From the NCBI GenBank assembly GCA_040255465.1, contig JBDZVA010000002.1:682001-746000 (forward strand): a DNA stretch of 64,000 bases, given 5' to 3'. This stretch comes from UBA5793 sp040255465. Lineage in GTDB: Bacteria > Planctomycetota > Phycisphaerae > Phycisphaerales > UBA5793. A program made the position numbers and the translations under genes. The notes beneath the pieces are model-generated. The model worked only from the letters and a program-made list of their open reading frames with translations. It was not told the DNA's origin and did not search any database. Of this stretch, positions 33,016-41,822 are shown piece after piece (within the stretch, counting starts at the first letter, position 1; each line of letters starts with the position of its first letter).

Positions 33016-34545
33016 TCAACCCCCCATTGGCGTCAGCAGGACGTGCTGGAGCAGACTGGCCAGACCGAGGAAGGTGAGAAAACTGACCGTATCTGTGACC
33101 ATGGTGAGGAAGATGGTCGACCCCGTTGCCGGGTCATAGCCGAACCGATCGAGGACCAGCGGCATGGCTGAACCGGCGAGGCAGCCCGTCCCGACCGAAG
33201 CGGTCATCGCCAGGGCGATCACGAGCCCCAATTCCCACTGCACCCGGTAGAGCCCCAGCAGCGACATGATCGCGACCAGCAGGCCGATCGACGCGCCGAC
33301 GATGAACCCGTTGATCAGTCCGACCGCGACTTCGCGGCGCACCAGCGGCCACGCCCGCCTGCCGCGCACCTCGCCCAGGACGAGACCGCGAAGTGTCACG
33401 GCGAGTGATTGCTGCCCCGCGTTGCCCGCCTGGTTCGCGATGACCGGCATCATCACCGCCAGAATCGCCAGTGCGGCAATCAGGTGGTCGAACTGAAGCA
33501 CGACAAATGCCGCGACCATGGAGGTGAACACGTTAATCACGAGCCAGGGAAAGCGGCCACGGAATTTCTGCCAAATACTGCTGTACACCGCCTCGCCGAC
33601 GCCGGCGCCCACCATCTTGTACGCGTCTTCGGTGTGCTCAGCACGGATGATGTCCAGCACGTCGTCGACCGTGACGATGCCCAGCAGTCGCCCGGCGTGA
33701 TCGACGACGGGCATTTCGTTGTAGTCGTAGCGCTCGAAGGCTTCGGCGATCTCTTCACGGTCGGTTTCGGGCCGCAGGTAATCGACTTCCGCGTCGATGA
33801 TGCCGTCGATCAAGTCGTTCTCCGAAGCGACGAGCAGGCTCTTGGGCGACACGGTACCAACGAGATGATGCCTGGAATCAACGCAGTAGACCTGGTTGAA
33901 CTCAACATCGTGCTGCTGACGGAGCGACTCGATGGCCTGGCCGACCGTGGCGTTCTGACGCACCTTGACGAATTCGATGGTCATCATGCCGCCGGCCGTT
34001 TCGGGATCGAACCGCAGCAGTTGCTTGAGATGCACGGCGCTGGTCGGCGGCAGCACGTCAAAGAGGCGCTCCCGCTCCTCCTCGGTCATCGCCTGAAGAA
34101 TGTCGACGGCGTCGTCGGCCTCCATCCGATCGACGTAGCGAGCGACGGTTTCGGGGCCATAGTCCGTGAGCACCTGCCGCAGGACCTCGACGGCCCAGTG
34201 CGTCTCCATTGCAGCGATGTCGGCAGCCGCCTCATCCTCGGGCATCCGCATGACGACATGCGCAGCCGCATCCGCCTCGATCTCTTCGAGGGCGTCCGCG
34301 GCATCGGCGGGTTCGAGCGCCTGAACCGCCGGCGCCAGCATATCGACGTTCACCATCTCCGAACCGGAGAGCATGCGGGCGACCGTCTGATCCTGCTCCG
34401 ATTCTGCGGTCACATCCTCGAGCACCGGTCGCTGCACTTCGCCGGGAACGCCTGCCGCGCCACCCGGCGCAGCCGCGGAATCCGGCGCGGGTGTGACATG
34501 GCCACGGCCCGAATCTTCGATCGGATTCTCCTGTTCCTGCGACAT
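33016..34545 (-). CDS. mgtE: magnesium transporter MgtE
   Basis: MgtE is a Mg2+-gated channel for Mg2+ uptake at the inner membrane. From the ATG at 34545 the protein has 509 residues. A disordered acidic start (about 1-50) precedes the N-domain of short helical repeats (MLAPAVQALEPADAADALEEI, LRQVLTDYGPETVARYVDRM). Two CBS domains follow (VKVRQNATVGQAIESL and EMPVVDHAGRLLGIVTVDDVLD). The C-terminal pore has five hydrophobic helices, with the conserved MPVIANQAGNAGQQSLAVTLRGL block. There is no ribosome binding site, but TACACT lies seven bases before the start. It diverges from the ABC permease gene. Confidence 0.95.
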   Translation of the reverse strand: MSQEQENPIEDSGRGHVTPAPDSAAAPGGAAGVPGEVQRPVLEDVTAESEQDQTVARMLSGSEMVNVDMLAPAVQALEPADAADALEEIEADAAAHVVMRMPEDEAAADIAAMETHWAVEVLRQVLTDYGPETVARYVDRMEADDAVDILQAMTEEERERLFDVLPPTSAVHLKQLLRFDPETAGGMMTIEFVKVRQNATVGQAIESLRQQHDVEFNQVYCVDSRHHLVGTVSPKSLLVASENDLIDGIIDAEVDYLRPETDREEIAEAFERYDYNEMPVVDHAGRLLGIVTVDDVLDIIRAEHTEDAYKMVGAGVGEAVYSSIWQKFRGRFPWLVINVFTSMVAAFVVLQFDHLIAALAILAVMMPVIANQAGNAGQQSLAVTLRGLVLGEVRGRRAWPLVRREVAVGLINGFIVGASIGLLVAIMSLLGLYRVQWELGLVIALAMTASVGTGCLAGSAMPLVLDRFGYDPATGSTIFLTMVTDTVSFLTFLGLASLLQHVLLTPMGG

Positions 34546-34552
34546 GGCACTG

Positions 34553-34558
34553 AGTGTA
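34553..34558 (-). promoter_or_regulatory. candidate -10 box before mgtE
   Basis: TACACT in the context TCCTACACT, seven bases before the ATG, without a Shine-Dalgarno site. Confidence 0.4.
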
Positions 34559-34664
34559 GGACGCCGGAACGAGCCTTCAGTCGGCTTGCACAACGAGTCC
34601 TGACGACGCGCCCGGGTTGGCGCCGCTCATCGAATCCAAATCGGCTTCGCTACGAAGTCGGGAC

Positions 34665-34670
34665 TACTGT
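34665..34670 (+). promoter_or_regulatory. candidate -10 box before ABC permease
   Basis: TACTGT in the context GACTACTGT, nine bases before the ATG at 34680, without a Shine-Dalgarno site. Confidence 0.35.
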
Positions 34671-34679
34671 TTCGACCGC

Positions 34680-36419
34680 ATGAGACTTCGTCTGGTTGGC
34701 CAACAGTTTCTCGTCCTCGGTTTGCTGGTAATCCTGGGGGCGTTTCTGATCTGGCCGATCGTTCTGACCGTGCGAGGCGGCTTCGTCGGAGCGGATGGCG
34801 CGTTCTCGCTTAAGCCCATCAAGCTCGTCTTTATCGATCCATCGCTTCGCGCCAGCCTCGCGACTTCCGGGCTGATTGCCGCGGCGACGACGGCCCTGGC
34901 CATCCTGATGTCGCTGCCGCTGGCGGTGGTCTCGGCGCGATTCAACTTCTTCGGCAAGCGTCTCTGGAACGCTCTGGTGCTGGTGCCACTGGTCCTACCG
35001 CCGTTCGTCGGCGCGATCGGCATGAAGCACATTCTCGGCCGGGCCGGCGCCCTCAACGCTCTGCTCGGCACCGACTTGGACGTGCTCGGGCAGGGACGAT
35101 TCTGGGGGGTGGTCATCGTCGAAGCGCTGCACCTCTACCCGATCATCTACCTGAACGTGCTCTCTGCTCTGGCGAATCTCGATCCGACGCTGGACGAAGC
35201 CGGCCGCAACCTCGGCGCCGGCGGCTGGATGCGCTTTCGGCGAATCACGCTTCCGCTCATCCGACCGGGCATATTTGCGGGCGCCACAATCGTCTTCGTC
35301 TGGTCGTTTACCGAACTCGGCACGCCGCTGATGTTCGACATGCGCCACGTGCTGCCGGTCCAGGTGTTCTATCAGTTGAAGGAGATGGAGTCCTCGGCCC
35401 AGCCCTACGCGCTCACCGTCGTCATGCTCGTGGCGGCGATGCTGCTCTATGTCGTTGGTAAAGGAATCTTTGGAGCCCGCGGCCACGCGATGTACTCCAA
35501 GGCGTCCATCCGGTCGGAGGAGCAACCGCTTGGTTTCGTGGGAACCGGCGCGGCTTGGGTGCTCTTCGGTCTGGTCATCATCCCCGCCATGCTGCCTCAC
35601 CTTGGCGTGGTCGCCGCCAGCCTTGCGGCGCCCGGTCAGTGGTACCACTCCGTGCTGCCCACCGAATGGACGACAAACCACTACAGCGACGCGCTGGGGC
35701 ACACGCTCGCAATGGGGTCGATCGCGAACTCATTGAAGTACGCCGTGATCTCCATGACTCTCACCCTCGTGATCGGAACGCTCATCGGGTACCTCATCGT
35801 GCGCGGACGTGTGTTCGGGCGAGGGTTGCTCGACGCAATGTCCATGTTGCCGCTCGCCGTGCCCGGCATGGTGCTGGCCTTCGGTTATGTGGCGATGACG
35901 CTGGCGCCGCCTTTCACATGGGGGAGCGAGGCGGAAGGGTGGCGGGCATGGTTCGCACCGATTTCGCGGCACTTTGACGTGCTCGGTCCGGAAGCCAACC
36001 CCCTGCTGCTGCTGGTCATCGCCTACGCCGTGCGCCGACTGCCCTACATGGTCCGATCGGTAACGGCGGGCCTCGAACAGACGGCCGTCGAACTCGAGGA
36101 TGCCGCCCGGAACCTCGGCGCGGGGCCGCTCCGAACGCTGCGGGTCGTGACACTCCCGCTCATTACCGCCAACCTCATCGCCGGCGGCCTGCTCGTGTTC
36201 AGCTTTTCAATGCTCGAAGTTTCCGACTCGCTGATCCTCGCGCAGCGCGAAGTGCATTTCCCCATGACGAAAGCGATCTACACGCTCTACCAGCGGCTCG
36301 GCGACGGCGAGTACATCGCTTCGGCCATGGGCGTATGGGGCATGCTGCTGCTGATCGTCACGCTGACGGGCGCTTCGGTGCTCATGGGGCGCAAGGCAGG
36401 CGCGTTGTTCCGCGTTTGA
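34680..36419 (+). CDS. iron(III)/spermidine-type ABC transporter permease, two fused domains
   Basis: This 579-residue inner-membrane permease holds two binding-protein-dependent transport domains in one chain, as in the FbpB/SfuB/AfuB ferric-iron group. Each half carries an EAA loop that docks on the ATPase: DEAGRNLGAGGWMRFRRITLPLIRPGIF (about 180-207) and LEDAARNLGAGPLRTLRVVTLPLITANLI (about 472-500). About twelve hydrophobic helices are visible. The ATG at 34680 begins right before the first helix; upstream in-frame ATG at 34617 is less likely. No ATPase or substrate-binding protein gene is adjacent, so partners must be elsewhere and the substrate is inferred only from family. Confidence 0.88.
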   Translation: MRLRLVGQQFLVLGLLVILGAFLIWPIVLTVRGGFVGADGAFSLKPIKLVFIDPSLRASLATSGLIAAATTALAILMSLPLAVVSARFNFFGKRLWNALVLVPLVLPPFVGAIGMKHILGRAGALNALLGTDLDVLGQGRFWGVVIVEALHLYPIIYLNVLSALANLDPTLDEAGRNLGAGGWMRFRRITLPLIRPGIFAGATIVFVWSFTELGTPLMFDMRHVLPVQVFYQLKEMESSAQPYALTVVMLVAAMLLYVVGKGIFGARGHAMYSKASIRSEEQPLGFVGTGAAWVLFGLVIIPAMLPHLGVVAASLAAPGQWYHSVLPTEWTTNHYSDALGHTLAMGSIANSLKYAVISMTLTLVIGTLIGYLIVRGRVFGRGLLDAMSMLPLAVPGMVLAFGYVAMTLAPPFTWGSEAEGWRAWFAPISRHFDVLGPEANPLLLLVIAYAVRRLPYMVRSVTAGLEQTAVELEDAARNLGAGPLRTLRVVTLPLITANLIAGGLLVFSFSMLEVSDSLILAQREVHFPMTKAIYTLYQRLGDGEYIASAMGVWGMLLLIVTLTGASVLMGRKAGALFRV

Positions 36420-36425
36420 CGCAGC

Positions 36426-37229
36426 TTACTTGTTGGCGGTGCCGGCCCACAGCGCCATGAACTCGGCTCTGGTCCCAACATCCAGCGTACTGTAGATCGA
36501 CTTGGTGTGATCATGCACAGTGTGCTCGCTCCGCTGAAGCCGGGCCGCCACCTCTCGCTTGCTCAATCCTTCGGCGAGCAGTTCGGCGACGCGCCGCTGT
36601 CCGGGCGTCAGGCGCTCCATGAGCGCGGAAACACGCCCCAGTCCATTGCGCGTGGCTTCCACGTAAAGGTCCTCTGCTGCGCGCCAGGCCTGCTGCAGCA
36701 CGGCGCGCCGAATCGCATCATCGGCGGCCACCCGATCGGCAGACCAGACGGACAGGAACAGCGTCCTGCTGGTCGCGGTGCGCGGTTGATCGGTGTCCAG
36801 CGGACCGCCGAAGTAGTCAATGGACTCGACGCCCAGCCGGCGCGCGTAGGCCTCAAATGTGCGGCGTTCATCATCTGTTTCGTACCGGCCGCGCGTGAGC
36901 CGACCGGAGACGGATGTCTGGACCGTCCGCGCCACAATCCCGGGAGTGATGCCTGCATCATCGAGGGTGTGCATGAACTGGTGGTTCCACCGCTCCACGT
37001 CGGCGGGCTGATTGGCGCTCACGCCGAGATGAACGCGGTCCCACTTGGATGCGTCCGCGCCTTTGCCGTCCCAGAACGAGACAATCTGCCGCGGCGCCAG
37101 CTTCGTTCGAACGACCTCGGCCGCGGCGGTCAGCCAGGCGGGGGGCGTGGTGGCGCGGATTTTTGACAGTCCAATGACACAATCAGTCAACGCGCTCAGA
37201 TGATCGCGTTGGTCTGCGGTGCTGACCAT
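36426..37229 (-). CDS. LuxR-family transcriptional regulator
   Basis: The C-terminal 60 residues of this 267-residue protein are a typical GerE/LuxR HTH: LTPGQRRVAELLAEGLSKREVAARLQRSEHTVHDHTKSIYSTLDV. The N-terminal 200 residues match no domain I know; they contain SFWDGKGADASKWDRVHLG and RRTFEAYARRLGVESIDYF, and may be a ligand-sensing domain in the GAF/PAS size range. An AGGAAAG site lies before the ATG. It converges with the ABC permease, only six bases from its stop. There is no receiver domain, so it is not a NarL-type response regulator. Confidence 0.88.
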   Translation of the reverse strand: MVSTADQRDHLSALTDCVIGLSKIRATTPPAWLTAAAEVVRTKLAPRQIVSFWDGKGADASKWDRVHLGVSANQPADVERWNHQFMHTLDDAGITPGIVARTVQTSVSGRLTRGRYETDDERRTFEAYARRLGVESIDYFGGPLDTDQPRTATSRTLFLSVWSADRVAADDAIRRAVLQQAWRAAEDLYVEATRNGLGRVSALMERLTPGQRRVAELLAEGLSKREVAARLQRSEHTVHDHTKSIYSTLDVGTRAEFMALWAGTANK

Positions 37230-37414
37230 TTGATTCTTTCCTTTTCCCTCTGATTTGTAGCGTGCAAGCCGCCGGGCAATTGCTCAAGCGGGCGTGGCAC
37301 AACCTCCGTGTTGCAGAACGATAGCACGCCTCGACCCGATTCATAATCGAACACCACCAGATGGTTGCAGGGGTTCGCGGAAGGTGATCATCTGGTCCAC
37401 CTCCGCGCCCGGGA

Positions 37415-37420
37415 TACCAT
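37415..37420 (+). promoter_or_regulatory. candidate -10 box before tyrS
   Basis: TACCAT, six bases before the ATG at 37427, with no ribosome binding site and no T-box-like leader in the preceding 200 bases. Confidence 0.35.
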
Positions 37421-37426
37421 GAGCAC

Positions 37427-38635
37427 ATGCCAGAATCGGACCCAGATATCGACTCACTGTTGCGGGGCACTGCGGCGGTCTATACGCACGAGGAACTCGC
37501 GCGCAAGCTGGCCGTTTCGCGCCGGTCCGCAAAGCCTCTGCGCGTGAAACTCGGTCTTGACCCCTCCAGCCCGGACATTCACCTGGGCCACACGGTCGTG
37601 CTCGGACTGATGCGCCGCTTTCAGGATCTTGGCCACGTCGCGGTGCTCATCATCGGCGACTACACGGCTCGCATCGGCGACCCGACCGGGAAATCAAAAA
37701 CTCGTCCAATGCTGACCGAAGGGGAAATCGAGGCGAACGCCCGAACTTACCTCGAACAGGCCACGCGCGTGCTCGATGCGGATCCCAGGCGGCTCGAGGT
37801 GCGGCGCAACAGCGAGTGGCTGTCAAAGCTCTCGTTCGCCGACACGATTCGCCTCGCCAGCCACATGACCGTCGCACGCATGCTGGAACGCGACACCTTT
37901 GAAAAGCGCTACAAGGCGGGACAGCCCATCTCCGTTCACGAGTTCCTGTATCCGATCATGCAGGGGTGGGATTCTGTGTGCACCAACGCGGATATCGAAC
38001 TCGGCGGAACGGACCAGACATTCAACAATCTCGTCGGACGGGATTTCCAGATTGCCAACGATCAGCCGCCACAGGTGGTCATCACGATGCCGATTCTGCG
38101 CGGCCTGGATGGCCACGAGAAGATGAGCAAATCGCTGGGCAACTACATCGGCGTCACCGAGAGCCCCGATGAGATGTTCGGCAAAACCATGTCGATCCCC
38201 GATGGCCTGATGGCTGAGTGGTTCACACTCTGCACTACCGTCGACGCGGACAGCGTGGCCGCCCTGTGCGACCCCGAGAAGACGCATCCACGCCAAGCCA
38301 AGGAGCGACTCGGCCGCGCCATCGTCGAGCGCTTTCACGGCCTTGACGCGGCGAATCACGCGGCGGCGGAGTTTGCCTCGCGATTCAGGGAAGGAAACCT
38401 CCCCAGCGATCTTGAGACGCATCAGTTCGCCTCAGACTCGGCAACCATCCTGGATCTGATGCGCGAAGTGGGATTTGCGGCGAGCAACAGCGAAGCGCGC
38501 CGTCTGGTGTCGCAGGGGGCCGTCAGCATCGACGAGGCGAAGATCGCAGACGCCGCCCACACCGTTTCAGTCACCGCTGACGGCATCATCTTGCGGGTGG
38601 GCAAGCGGCGGGTTTGTCGCATTGTTCGGGGGTAA
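37427..38635 (+). CDS. tyrS: tyrosyl-tRNA synthetase
   Basis: The enzyme charges tRNA-Tyr. It is a class Ic synthetase: the HIGH-type motif is HLGH (52-55), the KMSKS loop is intact at 232-236, and the tyrosine pocket is marked by GTDQTFN and YPIMQGWDSV. A C-terminal S4 RNA-binding domain covers about 335-402 (REVGFAASNSEARRLVSQGAVSIDEAKI). At 402 residues it belongs to the shorter TyrRS group typical of many Gram-negatives (TyrZ-like) rather than the 420-residue E. coli form. It is followed by ogt 30 bases downstream. Confidence 0.96.
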   Translation: MPESDPDIDSLLRGTAAVYTHEELARKLAVSRRSAKPLRVKLGLDPSSPDIHLGHTVVLGLMRRFQDLGHVAVLIIGDYTARIGDPTGKSKTRPMLTEGEIEANARTYLEQATRVLDADPRRLEVRRNSEWLSKLSFADTIRLASHMTVARMLERDTFEKRYKAGQPISVHEFLYPIMQGWDSVCTNADIELGGTDQTFNNLVGRDFQIANDQPPQVVITMPILRGLDGHEKMSKSLGNYIGVTESPDEMFGKTMSIPDGLMAEWFTLCTTVDADSVAALCDPEKTHPRQAKERLGRAIVERFHGLDAANHAAAEFASRFREGNLPSDLETHQFASDSATILDLMREVGFAASNSEARRLVSQGAVSIDEAKIADAAHTVSVTADGIILRVGKRRVCRIVRG

Positions 38636-38665
38636 TCCGGCTCGAAGCCGAGGAGGATCGAGTCC

Positions 38666-39205
38666 ATGAGCCGAACGCATCACTCCTGTGCCGCCACACG
38701 CATCATCGCCGCCCCGATGGGTCGATTTGTTCTCTACCTCTCGACGGACGGCTCGCTCAGATCGGAATGGAGGAAACTCGCCGAGTTGAAGGATGATCGC
38801 ATCCGCTCAAAGGGCAATTCGCCATGGCTCGACCATGTCGCCGAGCGCCTGCGCGCCTACTTTGCAGGAACGGCGGTGCCGGACTGGTCCGACGTGCCCA
38901 CGGCCGACGGGCCCGACTTTCACCATCGATGTTGGGTCGCGTGTCGAACCATTCCTCATGGCGAGGTGCGCTCGTATGGCGAACTGGCCGAAATGGCGGG
39001 CTCGACGCGTCTCGCGTCACGCGCCGCCGGTCAGGCGATGCGGTCCAATCCACTCTCCGTCATCGTCCCCTGCCACCGGGTGGTGGCCAGCGACGGAAAA
39101 CTGCACGGCTACGCCGGCACGACGAACAGCGCCAGTGATGCCGTTCACGTCAAGCGGGCCCTGCTCGAATTGGAGCAGGTGAGCCGACCGGCGATCGCGC
39201 ACTGA
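38666..39205 (+). CDS. ogt: methylated-DNA--protein-cysteine S-methyltransferase
   Basis: This suicide repair protein takes O6-alkyl groups from guanine onto its own cysteine. The active site PCHRV holds the acceptor Cys136, preceded by SNPLSVIV and followed by LHGYAGT. The DNA-binding HTH (YGELAEMAGSTRLASRAAGQAM, about 104-125) with its arginine finger is complete. Its 179 residues are normal for Ogt without an Ada regulatory part. A GGAGGAT site lies before the ATG, and the gene probably shares a transcript with tyrS. Confidence 0.94.
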   Translation: MSRTHHSCAATRIIAAPMGRFVLYLSTDGSLRSEWRKLAELKDDRIRSKGNSPWLDHVAERLRAYFAGTAVPDWSDVPTADGPDFHHRCWVACRTIPHGEVRSYGELAEMAGSTRLASRAAGQAMRSNPLSVIVPCHRVVASDGKLHGYAGTTNSASDAVHVKRALLELEQVSRPAIAH

Positions 39206-39269
39206 TACCATCACGCCATTTCAGGCTGCGGCCGACGAGGCCCGATGGCGGGCGGGCCGCTCTGCGACG

Positions 39270-39884
39270 CTATTTGATATCCACCCGATCCAGCCGCCTG
39301 AGCACACCGCCTTCGTCGAGCGTAAACAGCACCGCCACGTGTTCGGGCGTGAGGTAGGCGTCGATCTGTTCCTTGGTGCCGGTCAGGTGGACGTCTTGTG
39401 AATCGCTGGCAAATCCTTCGACGGTGCTTTCCCCGTGGAGCCCCTTCGCTTCACCGGTGAGTGCTCCCGCATCGACAGCCTTGCCGAACTGCCTCGCGTC
39501 GGCGGCCAGGTAGATCATTTCCCCATTCTCAGTCAGGAGTAGTCGAGCCAGCGAGTATCGGGCTGGGGCATTCGCTCCTCCTTCACGATCTTCGGGAATC
39601 TGAAGAAACATGGCCTCCCCGACTTTGCGAATGAACAGGATGTCCTGATCGATCTTGAACTTCTTCTCCGACTCGTTCCACTTGGTTGTAGCGATCTGCA
39701 GCTTTCCATCGCCAAGATAGTGCGCGAGGAAAAGCGACTCGCCGCCGGTCCAGGCGCCTTCGAATCTGGCGCCCTGCTCCTCGTCGATGGGCTCGCCGAT
39801 CAGGTGTGTCGTCGTCACCGAGGAGCAGGCGCCGAGAAGAAGGCACGTCCAGGCGACAAGAATGCAGGTCAAGGTGCGAAGCAT
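39270..39884 (-). CDS. hypothetical lipoprotein
   Basis: The ATG at 39884 follows AGGAGG, giving 204 residues. The N-terminus is a lipoprotein signal (TCILVAWTCLLLGAC, lipobox LGAC, Cys about 20). The mature part is mixed alpha/beta with a repeated 'FLAHYLGDGKLQIATTKW' style and RYSLARLLLTENGEMIYLAA. No known domain is recognised. It is likely attached to a membrane in the envelope. It converges with ogt and diverges from metF, so it is a single-gene transcript. Confidence 0.7.
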   Translation of the reverse strand: MLRTLTCILVAWTCLLLGACSSVTTTHLIGEPIDEEQGARFEGAWTGGESLFLAHYLGDGKLQIATTKWNESEKKFKIDQDILFIRKVGEAMFLQIPEDREGGANAPARYSLARLLLTENGEMIYLAADARQFGKAVDAGALTGEAKGLHGESTVEGFASDSQDVHLTGTKEQIDAYLTPEHVAVLFTLDEGGVLRRLDRVDIK

Positions 39885-40084
39885 GGTGATCCTCCTGCAG
39901 CAAGATCGCTGCGATGCACTGGGCAAGTCGTGGCGACTTCATCAATAAGATGATGCGAAGCGGGCGCGGGCGAGTCAAGTGAATCGCAACCAACGCCGTC
40001 ACGTTGACCAATCGTATGCGCGGATTACACTCGAATGGTCCCTTGGACGAACGATCTCTTCTGCCACGACCGGCTGGAGCACTC

Positions 40085-40975
40085 ATGCGATTCGATCGAA
40101 TTCTGGCCGACCACCGACCGACCATCTCTTTTGAGTTCTTCCCGCCCAGGTCCGATGAAGCGGCCCAGACGCTCTACTCAACCGTCGCGGGCCTCGAGCC
40201 ATTCGGACCGTCGTTTGTATCCGTGACGTACGGCGCCGGCGGATCCACGCGGGAGCGCACGCGGGATCTCGTCCTGCGATTGCAGCGAGACACCTCGCTG
40301 ACCACCGTGCCTCATCTGACGTGCGTCAACTCATCAAAGCAGGAGATCGCGGAGATCCTCCAGAGCTACGTGGACGGCGGAATCGAGAACGTCCTTGCCC
40401 TGCGCGGCGATCCGCCGCCGGGCGACGAGCATTTCAAACCGCCCGCCGATGGCTTTGCCTATGCGAGCGATCTCGTCGAGTTCATCAAGAGAGAATTCCC
40501 GACACTGGGTATCGGCGTCGCGGGTTACCCTGAGGGCCATCCCGAGACCACCGACAAACTACTCGATCTGGACAACCTCAAGCGCAAGACGGATGCCGGC
40601 GCGGACGTCGTCATCACCCAGTTGTTCTTCGACAACCGCGACTACTACGATTTCCTCGAACGCTGCGAACTGGTGGGGATCAAGACGCCCATTGTTGCGG
40701 GCATCATGCCGATTCAATCGATCGCCGGCGTGAAGCGCATGGCCAGTTTGAGCGGCGCCCGGTTGCCCGCCGCGCTGCTGCGGGCGCTGGGGCGTGCCGG
40801 CGATGACAGCAACGCGGTCGCCAGCGTCGGAGCTCACTGGGCCTCCGAACAATGCCGCCAGTTGCTCGACCACCAGGTGCGCGGCCTTCACTTTTACACG
40901 CTCAATCGCTCGGCGGCGACGCGCCAGATCTACGAGAGCCTGGGGGTCAAGCACTCGCAGCAGCTGCGAAGCTGA
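40085..40975 (+). CDS. metF: 5,10-methylenetetrahydrofolate reductase
   Basis: MetF reduces methylene-THF to methyl-THF for methionine synthesis, using FAD. The ATG at 40085, with GGAG eight bases before it, gives 296 residues, the usual bacterial length. Motifs: SFEFFPPRSDE (catalytic Glu), SVTYGAGGSTRERT, LTCVNSSKQEI, NVLALRGDPP, IGVAGYPEGHPE and FFDNRDYYDF. The C-terminal GVKRMASLSGARLP and GLHFYTLNRS are also family marks. No S-adenosylhomocysteine riboswitch or other leader structure is visible in the short upstream region. Confidence 0.96.
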   Translation: MRFDRILADHRPTISFEFFPPRSDEAAQTLYSTVAGLEPFGPSFVSVTYGAGGSTRERTRDLVLRLQRDTSLTTVPHLTCVNSSKQEIAEILQSYVDGGIENVLALRGDPPPGDEHFKPPADGFAYASDLVEFIKREFPTLGIGVAGYPEGHPETTDKLLDLDNLKRKTDAGADVVITQLFFDNRDYYDFLERCELVGIKTPIVAGIMPIQSIAGVKRMASLSGARLPAALLRALGRAGDDSNAVASVGAHWASEQCRQLLDHQVRGLHFYTLNRSAATRQIYESLGVKHSQQLRS

Positions 40976-40996
40976 CCCCCGAAATCAGCAAACAAC

Positions 40997-41029
40997 AAAG
41001 CCCACATCCGATCGCTGGAAGTGGGCTTT
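40997..41029. terminator. bidirectional terminator between metF and DUF1579 gene
   Basis: A 9-bp stem (40997-41005 with 41021-41029, 15-base loop) whose ends are AAA and TTT, so each strand gives a stem followed by T. It lies between two converging genes. Confidence 0.7.
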
Positions 41030-41056
41030 GGAGTGTGGAGCAGACGCGTGAGAGCG

Positions 41057-41653
41057 TCACTGCTTGCGGGTGTACACCATCTCCATCGTCTTGAGATTCT
41101 GACCGCCGGTCAGGTCGAACCACTCAAACGTGTGGGTGTCCTTGTCCAGAATGGTCAGCACCATTCGGTAACTCTGCTTGCCCATGGGGCCCATGTCCAT
41201 TTCGCCGGCATACGTGAAAACCGTCCCGTTCTTGTCGCACTGCCCCTCTGACAGCATCACACCCGTCGACATCGAGTCGGCCCATACGCTGACGTACTTG
41301 TGCGCCATGTTGTCGTAGCCGGTGAGCCCCCAGCCGGTGAAGGGCTTACCTTCCATCTCACCTTCGTACTCGCCTTCGAGGTAGCGACCATCGAGAATCA
41401 TGCGGTTTGTCGCCAGCCCCGTCGAGACCACGGGCTCCGTGCCCGGCGCCATCCACATAGTGTTCTTAACGTTGAAGGTGCCCACGAATTGCTTGAGGTG
41501 CTCCTGGTGTTCGCCGGGCGCGTTCATGGACTCCCACTGCGCCATCATCTCCTCAGGATCCATCTCCGGTTGCTCTGAAGATGAACAACTCGCAAATACA
41601 GTCAGCGACAGCATACCGACAACAGCTAATCCAAAACGGGGAAGATAGTTCAT
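41057..41653 (-). CDS. DUF1579-family lipoprotein
   Basis: The 198-residue protein has a lipoprotein signal (GLAVVGMLSLTVFASC, lipobox FASC at about 20-23). The mature part matches the DUF1579 pattern: EHLKQFVGTFNVKNTMWM, TGLATNRMILDGRYLEGEYEGEM, FTGWGLTGYDNMAHKYVSVWADSM and a final MEMVYTRK. The family is a small beta-barrel of unknown function, often exported. The segment just after the lipobox is acidic and Met/Glu rich. An AGGAGA site precedes the ATG. It converges with metF across a shared terminator. Confidence 0.85.
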   Translation of the reverse strand: MNYLPRFGLAVVGMLSLTVFASCSSSEQPEMDPEEMMAQWESMNAPGEHQEHLKQFVGTFNVKNTMWMAPGTEPVVSTGLATNRMILDGRYLEGEYEGEMEGKPFTGWGLTGYDNMAHKYVSVWADSMSTGVMLSEGQCDKNGTVFTYAGEMDMGPMGKQSYRMVLTILDKDTHTFEWFDLTGGQNLKTMEMVYTRKQ

Positions 41654-41810
41654 GACGGCTCTCCTGATGTGCCGGAAGATTCCGATCAGTCGCGAGCGCT
41701 GAGAACCACCCCCGGCCTCGCTCGATCGGCTTTTGTTCGTATATCTTTGGCTGTCGCCGCCTTTCGGGCAAGTCCACCCGGGGATTCCAGAAACGCCCCG
41801 CGCGAATGGC

Positions 41811-41816
41811 TACAAC
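41811..41816 (+). promoter_or_regulatory. candidate -10 box before aldehyde dehydrogenase
   Basis: TACAAC in the context GGCTACAAC, six bases before the ATG at 41823. It ends in C rather than T, so it is the weakest member of the set. Confidence 0.3.
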
Positions 41817-41822
41817 TAGGCC

